Shown: piece by piece, positions 7,008-13,023 of the stretch
Layout of the letters: the number at the start of each line of letters is the position of its first letter
Position numbering within the stretch: position 1 is the first letter of the stretch
Assembly (NCBI GenBank): GCA_945897655.1
Contig: CAMDHB010000059.1
Coordinates: 1 to 13,023, forward strand
Origin: Pseudorhodobacter antarcticus
GTDB lineage: Bacteria; Pseudomonadota; Alphaproteobacteria; Rhodobacterales; Rhodobacteraceae
Direction: 5' to 3'
Length of the DNA stretch: 13,023 nt
Translations under genes and position numbers: made by a program
The notes under the pieces: model-generated
Database searches by the model: none
Told to the model about the DNA's origin: nothing
What the model saw: the letters and a program-made list of their open reading frames with translations, nothing else

Positions 7008-8615
7008 GTGCAGAATTTGCTGGAGTTGTGGGCGAACCTTGGCAACAGGCGGCGGGCCATCGTGGTTGGTGCAACCTTGGGGATGTTTCTGGCAGTGCTG
7101 GGCCTTGCCCGAATGGCGGGAACGCCCAGCATGGCATTGCTGTACTCGGGTCTGGAAAGCGCTGCGGCCGGCGAGGTGATCACCGCATTGGACGCCCAGA
7201 ACGCCCCTTATGAGGTGCGTGGGGATGCGATTTATGTCGACGAATCACAGCGCGACAATTTGCGGATGATCCTGGCGGGGCAGGGTCTGCCCGCGACTGG
7301 CGGCACCGGGTATGAGCTGCTGGATGGTCTGTCCGGCTTTGGCACGACATCACAAATGTTTGACGCGGCCTATTGGCGCGCCAAGGAAGGCGAGTTGGCG
7401 CGCACGGTTCTGGCCCTGCCCGGGGTCAGATCGGCCCGTGTCCATGTGGCGCAGGCCCCCACGCAGTTGTTTCAGACAGATGGTAAGCCCACGGCCAGTG
7501 TCACCGTCATCTCGGCCACCGGTGTGCTGACCGACCTGCAAGCCCGGGCGCTGCGCCATCTGGTTGCGGCGGCGGTGCCCGGCATGCTTCCCGATGACGT
7601 GGCGGTGATCGATTCGGTAGCTGGCCTGATCCCTTCGGACAGCGATGCGACAACACCGAATACCGCAAGCAACGCCAGGGCCGCCGAAATTCGCGAGAAT
7701 GTGGAACGCTTGCTGGCGGCCCGGGTCGGGCCGGGGAAGGCTGTGGTTGAAGTCAATGTCGACGTCGTCACAGATCGGGAGGAGGTGAACGAACATATCT
7801 TCGACCCCGCCGGTCGGGTCGCGATTTCGACCGAAACGCAGGATAAATCGGGGTCCAGCAATGGCAGTGAGGGCAATGTGACTGTCGCCTCCAACCTGCC
7901 GGATGGCGATGCAGGGGCCGCAGGGTCGAACCAAAGTCAGACCACAGAAAAGCAAGAGCGCGTGAATTACGAGGTTTCGGAAACCAGCCGGCAAATCATC
8001 AAGGCGCCCGGGTCAGTGCGCAAGGTCTCGGTTGCGGTTCTCGTGGATCAAGAAACGGTTGTAGCTGCAGACGGGTCGGTTACTTTCCAGCCGCGCAGTC
8101 CAGAAGAGCTTGCCACGCTGACCGAGCTTGTCGCCTCGGCCGTGGGTCTGGATGAAGCGCGGGGCGATGTTCTGACGTTGAAATCGTTGCCGTTCCAGCC
8201 CATTGCCGTGGATGGCACTCTGGTCGAGGCGGGGATGTTAGGATCCTTGGGCAATCTGGACGTCATGTCGATCATCCAGCTTGCTGTCCTGTCCCTTGTC
8301 GCGCTGATCCTCGGGCTGTTTGTGATTCGGCCTATCCTCACCTCAGGCAGCAGCACAACACCGCAGCTCGATGCACCTTATGCGCCACTTGCCTTGCCCG
8401 GTGGAAGCGATGGAACCGGTGCCCTGGACGGTGAGATTGATGATCTGGCCATGATGATGATGCCAGCGACGGCGGACTTTTCCGAACAGGAAGCAGCGAT
8501 GAATGGCATTGATACTGACCCCGTCGCACGCCTGCGCCGCCTGATCGAGGAGCGGCAAGCGGAATCGATCGAAATTCTGCGCAGCTGGATGGAACATGAT
8601 GAGGAGCCTGCCTAA
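7008..8615 (+). CDS. fliF: Flagellar MS-ring protein FliF
   Basis: FliF forms the MS ring in the inner membrane, the base on which the C ring and export gate are built. This is a 535-aa protein (539 if the GTG at 6996 is used). Seen: membrane helix 1 at about 17-37, the periplasmic YscJ/FliF region including YSGLESAAAGEVITALDAQN and DEAYWRAKEGELART-like sequence followed by PGVRSARVHVA, a low-complexity Ser/Gly/Asn stretch around 280-310, and membrane helix 2 at about 421-441. A cytosolic tail ends LRRLIEERQAESIEILRSW, the expected FliG-binding end. The start at GTG 7008 is preferred for its GGAG site. fliF opens the plus-strand block and its TAA overlaps the fliH ATG (TAATG), so no fliG lies between them, unlike the common fliF-fliG order. 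Confidence 0.96.
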   Translation: MQNLLELWANLGNRRRAIVVGATLGMFLAVLGLARMAGTPSMALLYSGLESAAAGEVITALDAQNAPYEVRGDAIYVDESQRDNLRMILAGQGLPATGGTGYELLDGLSGFGTTSQMFDAAYWRAKEGELARTVLALPGVRSARVHVAQAPTQLFQTDGKPTASVTVISATGVLTDLQARALRHLVAAAVPGMLPDDVAVIDSVAGLIPSDSDATTPNTASNARAAEIRENVERLLAARVGPGKAVVEVNVDVVTDREEVNEHIFDPAGRVAISTETQDKSGSSNGSEGNVTVASNLPDGDAGAAGSNQSQTTEKQERVNYEVSETSRQIIKAPGSVRKVSVAVLVDQETVVAADGSVTFQPRSPEELATLTELVASAVGLDEARGDVLTLKSLPFQPIAVDGTLVEAGMLGSLGNLDVMSIIQLAVLSLVALILGLFVIRPILTSGSSTTPQLDAPYAPLALPGGSDGTGALDGEIDDLAMMMMPATADFSEQEAAMNGIDTDPVARLRRLIEERQAESIEILRSWMEHDEEPA

Positions 8616-9211
8616 TGGCCCTGAAGCTGGAAGTATTTGATACAGCGGAAAAACCCACGAAGACGCAGACGGTGGTGCTGGACCGTGTGGCGTTGGAGGA
8701 TGAAAAGCTGGCGTCTTATGACACGGGCTACCGCGCCGGTTGGGAAGATGCAAACGCCGCGCAGTCCGATGACCAAAGCCGGATCGGCGCAGATCTGGCG
8801 CGCAATCTGCAAAGCCTGGGCTTCACCTATCACGAGGCACGCAGCCATATCCTGAAGGCTATCGAGCCCTTGATGGTTGAGATTGTGGGCCGGCTTCTGC
8901 CCGAGATTGCCCGCGAAACGCTGGCACCGTTCGTGCTGGAAACCCTGATGCCACTGGCCGAGGGGTTGGGCGACGCCCCAGTGACGCTGGTCCTCAATCC
9001 CATTGCACGCGCCCCGGTGGAGGCGCTGTTGGAACAGGCCACTGGACTGCCAGTGCGGATCGAGGAGGAGCCGACGCTGGGCGAGGGGCAGGTTTACATC
9101 AAGCTTGGCGCCGTCGAAACGCAGGTCGACCTCGACAAGGCCACTGCCGACATTGCAGCCGCAGTGCGCGGTTTCTTCGATCTTCCCGGAAAGGACAGAC
9201 CCAATGGATAA
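8615..9211 (+). CDS. fliH: Flagellar export ATPase regulator FliH (FlbE-like)
   Basis: FliH binds the export ATPase FliI, holds it near the C ring through FliN, and regulates its activity. This 198-aa protein is helical in the middle (about 55-115: IGADLARNLQSLGFTYHEAR, then EPLMVEIVGRLLPEIARETL). It has a C-terminal alpha/beta part with VTLVLNPIARAPVEALL and a GQVYIKLGAVETQVDLDKA stretch, as in FliH/HrpE-type proteins. The N-terminal DTGYRAGWEDA at about 36-46 is also typical of alphaproteobacterial FliH. A GAGGAG site lies 8 bases before the ATG, which shares one base with the fliF stop. Its end overlaps the fliN start by eight bases. FliH is a divergent family and this call rests partly on position between fliF and fliN. 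FliI is not in the window. Confidence 0.82.
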   Translation: MALKLEVFDTAEKPTKTQTVVLDRVALEDEKLASYDTGYRAGWEDANAAQSDDQSRIGADLARNLQSLGFTYHEARSHILKAIEPLMVEIVGRLLPEIARETLAPFVLETLMPLAEGLGDAPVTLVLNPIARAPVEALLEQATGLPVRIEEEPTLGEGQVYIKLGAVETQVDLDKATADIAAAVRGFFDLPGKDRPNG

Positions 9212-9473
9212 CCCCCCTGACAACAACCCCTTCGCCCAAGTACCGATTGAGGTGACCATATCGGTCGGCAAGGCGCGCCCGCTGGTACGCGACCTTCTTC
9301 GGTTGAGCCGCGATGCCGTTCTGGCGCTGGACCGCCGCGTGGACGATCCGGTTGAGCTGTATGTCGGCGACCGATTGATTGCGCGGGGCGAGTTGGAGGA
9401 GTTGGAGGGCGATCAGGCCGGACAACTCGCCGTGCGCCTGACCGAGGTGGCAAATCTGCGCGGTGGCCTGTGA
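9204..9473 (+). CDS. fliN: Flagellar motor switch protein FliN
   Basis: FliN lines the bottom of the C ring, takes part in switching and binds FliH to bring export cargo to the gate. This 89-aa protein consists almost entirely of the SpoA/FliN domain: VPIEVTISVGKARPLVRDLL at about 13-32, LDRRVDDPVELYVGDRLIARGEL at about 42-64, and a final VRLTEV. It is a short FliN with only about 12 residues before the domain. The ATG at 9204 has AGGA 8 bases upstream and lies inside the end of fliH; a longer reading of the same frame lacks family similarity. Its TGA overlaps the GTG start of fliP. No FliM or FliG gene is nearby. Confidence 0.95.
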   Translation: MDNPPDNNPFAQVPIEVTISVGKARPLVRDLLRLSRDAVLALDRRVDDPVELYVGDRLIARGELEELEGDQAGQLAVRLTEVANLRGGL

Positions 9474-10189
9474 TCCGCATCCTCACCTTGGGTGTTCTGC
9501 TCAGCACACTCGCCTCGCCTGCTCTGGCACAAGCGTTTTCTCTCGACCTGGGACAGGACAATTCCCTTGCTACACGGTCGATCGAATTGCTGGCCTTGAT
9601 CACGGTGCTGAGCATTGTGCCGGGTCTGGCAGTGATGGTGACCTGCTTTCCCTTCATCGTCACGGTCCTGTCCATTCTGCGGCAAGCGATCGGGTTGCAG
9701 CAATCACCACCCAATATGGTGATTGTCAGCCTGGCCCTTTTCCTGACGTGGTTCGTGATGGACCCCATCTTTACCGAAGCCTGGCAGAACGGCGCGCAAC
9801 CGTTTTCGGAAGGCACGATTGACGTTGAACAGGCAATTCCGTTGATCCTGTCACCCTTTCGCACGTTCATGGCCGGACGCACTGACCCCGAAACCTTTGC
9901 TGCCCTGCAAACCCTGCGCCCGGGCAGCACCGAGGCGGCCCTGAATGCGCCGCTGTCGTTGCTGGTGCCATCCTTCATGTTGTCAGAGATCTCTCGGGCG
10001 TTCGAGATCGGGTTTCTGATCTATCTGCCGTTCCTGATCATCGATCTGGTCACGGCGGCCATCCTGATGTCGATGGGTATGATGATGGTCCCACCGGCCG
10101 TGGTTTCGTTGCCGTTCAAACTGGCGTTTTTCGTTGTGGCGGATGGCTGGTCGCTGATCTCTGGCGCGTTGGTTCGCAGTTACTTCTGA
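9470..10189 (+). CDS. fliP: Flagellar export gate protein FliP
   Basis: FliP forms, with FliQ and FliR, the helical core of the type III export channel. This protein is 239 aa, of normal length, with a cleavable-looking signal peptide (about 1-21, ending SPALAQ). The family signature is VTCFPFIVTVLSILRQAIG (about 57-75), followed by QQSPPNMVIVSLALFLTWFV. The second signature is SFMLSEISRAFEIGFLIYLP (about 167-186) with DLVTAAILMSMGMMMVPP. The start is GTG at 9470 in a GTGA overlap with the fliN stop, so its translation probably depends on fliN. It is the last gene of the plus-strand block. fliQ does not follow; the next gene is flgI on the opposite strand. Confidence 0.96.
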   Translation: MIRILTLGVLLSTLASPALAQAFSLDLGQDNSLATRSIELLALITVLSIVPGLAVMVTCFPFIVTVLSILRQAIGLQQSPPNMVIVSLALFLTWFVMDPIFTEAWQNGAQPFSEGTIDVEQAIPLILSPFRTFMAGRTDPETFAALQTLRPGSTEAALNAPLSLLVPSFMLSEISRAFEIGFLIYLPFLIIDLVTAAILMSMGMMMVPPAVVSLPFKLAFFVVADGWSLISGALVRSYF

Positions 10190-10208
10190 CGAAGGCTGAT
10201 CGAGGCGA

Positions 10209-10230
10209 CCGGAGACCCATGGATCCCCGG
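10209..10230. terminator. Imperfect palindrome between convergent fliP and flgI, possible bidirectional terminator
   Basis: The 49-base gap between the two converging stop codons contains a 22-base imperfect palindrome centred on CCATGG. Its outer arms are CCGG, and 9 of 11 base pairs match. It could form a short GC-rich hairpin in RNA from either strand. There is no T tract on either side, so it is not a standard Rho-independent terminator. The call rests mostly on position. Confidence 0.3.
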
Positions 10231-10238
10231 CCTTGTCG

Positions 10239-11351
10239 TCAGTTGACCACGAATTCAGCGTGGAGCGCGCCTGCCGCATTGATGCTTTTGAGGATGTCGA
10301 TCATGTCGTGGGGGGCGACGCCAAGGGCATTCAACCCGGCCACGACCTCGGAAAGATTGGCACTTCCCTTGACCTCGGCCAGCCCGGTACCGGGGGCGTT
10401 CTGGATATCGGCGGTCGTGCGGGGCACGACGACCGTCTCACCCTCAGCAAAGGGGTTGGGCTGCACGACCATCGGTGCCTCGTCGATCCGAAGGGTCAGG
10501 TTGCCCTGGGCAATGGCCACACGGCTGATGCGGACGTCCTCATCCATGACAATCGTGCCAGACCGCTGATCCACCACCACACGTGCACGGCTTTCGGGCT
10601 CCACCTCAAGGTTTTCCAGCCGGGCGATGACATGGGCGGGGGAGTTGATCTGGGTGGCGGCAATATTCAGGCTGACAGTACCCGAATCCTCCATCCGCGC
10701 GACCTGGCCGCCGAATTCGCGATTGATCACCGTCTCGATCCGTTCAGCGGTCGTGAAGTCGGGCGAGCGCAGGGCAAGGCGGATCGAGCGAAGCTGGGTG
10801 AAGTCAAACTGCACTTCGCGTTCGACATGCGCGCCGCCGGGAATAACTCCCGCCGTTGGCACACCTTGGGTGACCTTTGCGGCATCCCCCTCGGCCACGA
10901 TGCCACCCGCAATAATGGCACCTTGGGCCACGGCGTAAATCTCCCCATCCGCGCCGTTCAAGGGCGTCATGATCAGGGTGCCGCCCAGCAGGCTTTTGGC
11001 GTCCCCGATGGCCGATACCGTCACATCAATCCGCCCGCCCGACCGGGCAAAGGGCGGTAAGGAGGCGGTTACGAAGACGGCAGCCACGTTCTTGGGCTGA
11101 AACTGCTCGCCCGTCACGTTGACACCAAGGCGTTCCAGCAGATTGGACAGAATCTCCTCGGTGAAAGGGGAATTGCGCAACCCGTCGCCGGACCCATTCA
11201 GCCCGACCACCAGACCATAACCGACCAAGTCATTGCCGCGGACCCCGTCAAACTCGACCAGGTCCTTGATCCGGATTGGTCCAGCATAGGCGGGATTGCC
11301 AAGACCCAGGTCGCCGGCAAGCAGAAGGGCCGCGAGATAGAGATGTTTCAA
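10239..11351 (-). CDS. flgI: Flagellar P-ring protein FlgI
   Basis: FlgI forms the periplasmic P ring around the rod. This protein is 370 aa, typical for the family, with a signal peptide of about 23 residues (cleavage near AYA/GP). The expected FlgI sequence follows: IRIKDLVEFDGVRGNDLVGY, then GLVVGLNGSGD, FQPKNVAAVFVTASLPPFA, and GTLIMTPLNGADGEIYAVAQ. It ends DMIDILKSINAAGALHAEFVV. The start appears to be TTG at 11351-11349, sharing bases with the flgL stop (TTGA). I see no ATG or GTG that would keep the whole signal peptide, and no clear ribosome site, so translation likely depends on coupling to flgL. It is the last gene of the flgKLI block and converges with fliP. No flgH or flgA is adjacent. 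Confidence 0.95.
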   Translation of the reverse strand: MKHLYLAALLLAGDLGLGNPAYAGPIRIKDLVEFDGVRGNDLVGYGLVVGLNGSGDGLRNSPFTEEILSNLLERLGVNVTGEQFQPKNVAAVFVTASLPPFARSGGRIDVTVSAIGDAKSLLGGTLIMTPLNGADGEIYAVAQGAIIAGGIVAEGDAAKVTQGVPTAGVIPGGAHVEREVQFDFTQLRSIRLALRSPDFTTAERIETVINREFGGQVARMEDSGTVSLNIAATQINSPAHVIARLENLEVEPESRARVVVDQRSGTIVMDEDVRISRVAIAQGNLTLRIDEAPMVVQPNPFAEGETVVVPRTTADIQNAPGTGLAEVKGSANLSEVVAGLNALGVAPHDMIDILKSINAAGALHAEFVVN

Positions 11352-12349
11352 AGGAAATTCACCAGGCTGAGGCGCGACATGCGCGCGGTTATAGCAAAAA
11401 GGGTTTCAAGCTGCGTCTGCGCCTCTTGAAGTTTGGCGGCGGTCTCATACGGGTCGACGGACAGCAGGCCCAGACGCGCGGTTTCCAGCGCGGCCTTTTG
11501 GGCGTCGTTCTGAACGCCTGCGTTGACGATGCCCGCCTCGGTCGTGCCAAGGCGCGCGCCAAGTTCAGCAAAGGCAGTCTGCGACGAGGCAAGGCTTTCC
11601 CCGGCGCGCTTTGCCAGATCGGCGCGCGCGACATCGCTGCCAGCAAGGACACCGCGCTGCAACAGACTGGCCATCGCAAGGCCCTTGATCATTGACACGA
11701 TTGCCGGATCAACGGCTGTAACATCAAGCTGCGCCTGCTGATCGGGGCCAATTGGCACCGGACCAAGGGGCGTGCCGCCCTGATACACCACCGCCTCAAA
11801 CCCAGCGGGGTCGGTGAACCAGGCGTTGACCGCATCCTCGACATCGGCCGAAGAGATGGCACCTGAAACAGCGGCATCCAAAGCAATCATCATCGTCTCG
11901 GGTGGGGCAACGGCAGAACTGTCGGTCGCAACCCCAGCGAACAGCGAACGGTCCCCCATACGCGCGTTCAGCGCCGCCATCGCCCCATTCAGCCGCTGGG
12001 TAGAGTCAAGGCCCAAGGTGTTGATTCGAGAGGGAGAATTGCTGCTTGCCGCCGCCAACAGAGACGAGCCAAGGGTCGCGGCGCTGTCTGCGATGCTGGT
12101 CAACGCAAGTTGCATGTGATTGGCAATCATGCCGGTTTCAGCGGTTACCGACCGGTACGCGTCAAGCTGGGTCAGGGTCGCTTCAATGCCGGCAAGGGGA
12201 ACAAAGTCACCCTTGACGCGTTCGGTCGTGTCGCGGATCAGGCCAGTGACGGATTCATGGGACAGCGACTGGATGCTGTCTTTCAGCGTCTCATTGCGAC
12301 GGCTGAGGATCAGGGATTGCGCACGGTCGCCGATGGTGAGTTGTGACAT
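11348..12349 (-). CDS. flgL: Flagellar hook-filament junction protein FlgL
   Basis: FlgL (HAP3) sits between FlgK and the filament and is exported through the flagellar type III system. This protein is 333 aa, without a signal peptide, as expected. The N-terminal region (LTIGDRAQSLILSRRNETLK and following) and the C-terminal region (LGTTEAGIVNAGVQNDAQKA, then VDPYETAAKLQEAQTQLETL, ITARMSRLSLVNFL) show the flagellin-like helices that pair into the D0/D1 core. The middle (about 110-230) is the variable part and includes MGDRSLFAGVATD. The ATG at 12349 lies two bases after the flgK stop, with only a weak ribosome site inside the end of flgK, so coupling with flgK is likely. Its stop overlaps the TTG of flgI. 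Confidence 0.93.
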   Translation of the reverse strand: MSQLTIGDRAQSLILSRRNETLKDSIQSLSHESVTGLIRDTTERVKGDFVPLAGIEATLTQLDAYRSVTAETGMIANHMQLALTSIADSAATLGSSLLAAASSNSPSRINTLGLDSTQRLNGAMAALNARMGDRSLFAGVATDSSAVAPPETMMIALDAAVSGAISSADVEDAVNAWFTDPAGFEAVVYQGGTPLGPVPIGPDQQAQLDVTAVDPAIVSMIKGLAMASLLQRGVLAGSDVARADLAKRAGESLASSQTAFAELGARLGTTEAGIVNAGVQNDAQKAALETARLGLLSVDPYETAAKLQEAQTQLETLFAITARMSRLSLVNFL

Positions 12350-12351
12350 GA

Positions 12352-13023
12352 TCAGATCTCTAACAATCGTTCAATCATCTGACCCACCATCTGGATGACC
12401 TTGGCATTGGCGGCATAGGCCTGTTCAATTTGCAGGAGGGTCTGCATTTCCTGATCGGTATCGACGCCATTCTCTGCCTCAATCGATTCAAAGGTTTCCA
12501 GCCGGGTGCGGGCATAGGCCGCCTCGCCATCAGCCGAAACGCGGGCGGTTGCGGCGCTGGACAGCAGATCGCTGGACAGCGTCGCAAAGCTGCGCTGACC
12601 AGCCATAAAGCCGCCAGACACAGGCTCGCGCGCGGTGGTCAGGGCAGAGCGCAGTGCCGTCAGCAAGGTTGTGTCGCCCGCAGGGCCCGGTGCGGTGGCG
12701 CCAAAACCACTGCGCAACCGCCAAACCGCCTCACCACCTGCCGGGTCAACGACCGTGTTGACCTTGATCCGCTGGGAAAGCCCAACCTCGTTCAAGGTAT
12801 CGAAGGAAGCGCCCGCATCCGTGAAAAGGCCGGGGTCGCCCGGGGCAAGGCTGGGGTCAAGCCCGCTGTCCGAAAACCGTTCAACCAGATCACGGGCCAG
12901 CGCGTCCAATTGGGACTGGGCAGAAACAGCCAGTTCGTCCCTGACTGCAAAGTTCGCGCCAAGGGAACCGCCAAGAATCACCGATGTTTCGCCTTTGGTC
13001 GGGATGGCATTGCCATTCAGGGT
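12352..13023 (-). CDS. flgK: Flagellar hook-associated protein FlgK (5' end cut by window edge)
   Basis: FlgK (HAP1) is the first junction protein on top of the hook. Only the last 223 codons are in the window; the frame stays open to base 13023. The visible part begins TLNGNAIPTKGETSVILGGS and includes GGSLGANFAVRDELAVSAQS. This matches the FlgK element GG-x-LGAL-x-x-RDE, followed by QLDALARDLVERF. The end, NGVDTDQEMQTLLQIEQAYA followed by ANAKVIQMVGQMIERLLEI, is the conserved C-terminal D0 helix of FlgK-type axial proteins. A GTG at 12981 in this frame is internal, not a start. flgL follows after two bases. The promoter for flgK-flgL-flgI is outside the window or further upstream. Confidence 0.94.
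   Translation of the reverse strand, partial: TLNGNAIPTKGETSVILGGSLGANFAVRDELAVSAQSQLDALARDLVERFSDSGLDPSLAPGDPGLFTDAGASFDTLNEVGLSQRIKVNTVVDPAGGEAVWRLRSGFGATAPGPAGDTTLLTALRSALTTAREPVSGGFMAGQRSFATLSSDLLSSAATARVSADGEAAYARTRLETFESIEAENGVDTDQEMQTLLQIEQAYAANAKVIQMVGQMIERLLEI

Noticed and set aside
10233..11060. 275-codon plus-strand frame opposite flgI
   Set aside because: It lies fully antisense to a clear FlgI and has low-information composition; shadow of GC-rich coding.
12979..12981. GTG at 12981 as the start of a short separate gene
   Set aside because: The frame continues upstream to the window edge with FlgK-like sequence (TLNGNAIPTKGETS), so this codon is an internal valine.

Overview
The window is a flagellar gene cluster from an alphaproteobacterium, most likely a member of the Rhodobacterales (Roseobacter/Rhodobacter type). 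The evidence is the high G+C content, the style of the proteins (FlgL, FliN, FliL, MotA, and a MotE-type protein of the MgtE-N family) and the gene order. I recall this order from the native, CtrA-dependent flagellar loci of that group (the fla2-like set), not from the enteric-type fla1 set of Rhodobacter sphaeroides. No rRNA, tRNA, CRISPR array, insertion sequence or phage gene was seen. The genes lie end to end and fourteen coding regions account for almost all of the DNA.

Layout, left to right. (1) A long minus-strand block at 1-6888, transcribed from 6888 down to 1: fliL, a small membrane/coiled-coil protein, a motE-like gene, motA, a 739-codon exported protein of unknown function, an exported lytic transglycosylase, and flhA, which is cut by the left edge. 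(2) A short divergent intergenic region (6889-7007) holding a good match to a CtrA box. (3) A plus-strand block at 7008-10189: fliF, fliH, fliN, fliP. (4) A 49-base convergent junction (10190-10238) with an imperfect palindrome. (5) A minus-strand block entering from the right edge: flgK (5' end missing), flgL, flgI.

How the parts fit. FliF makes the MS ring, FliN part of the C ring, and FliH the export ATPase regulator. FliP and FlhA are membrane parts of the flagellar type III export gate. FlgI is the P ring, and FlgK and FlgL are the hook-filament junction proteins. MotA is the stator proton-channel subunit, and FliL is a stator-associated ring protein. The transglycosylase probably opens the peptidoglycan for the rod. 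The genes in this window that are not textbook flagellar parts (the 129-aa protein, the MotE-like protein and the 739-aa protein) all sit next to motA and fliL. A role in stator assembly or scaffolding is therefore the natural guess for them.

Most junctions are ATGA, TAATG, GTGA or TTGA overlaps, so translational coupling is extensive. FliG, FliM, FliI and MotB are not in the window. The least explained item is the 739-aa exported protein, which has a beta-rich N-terminal part and a TPR-like helical C-terminal part.
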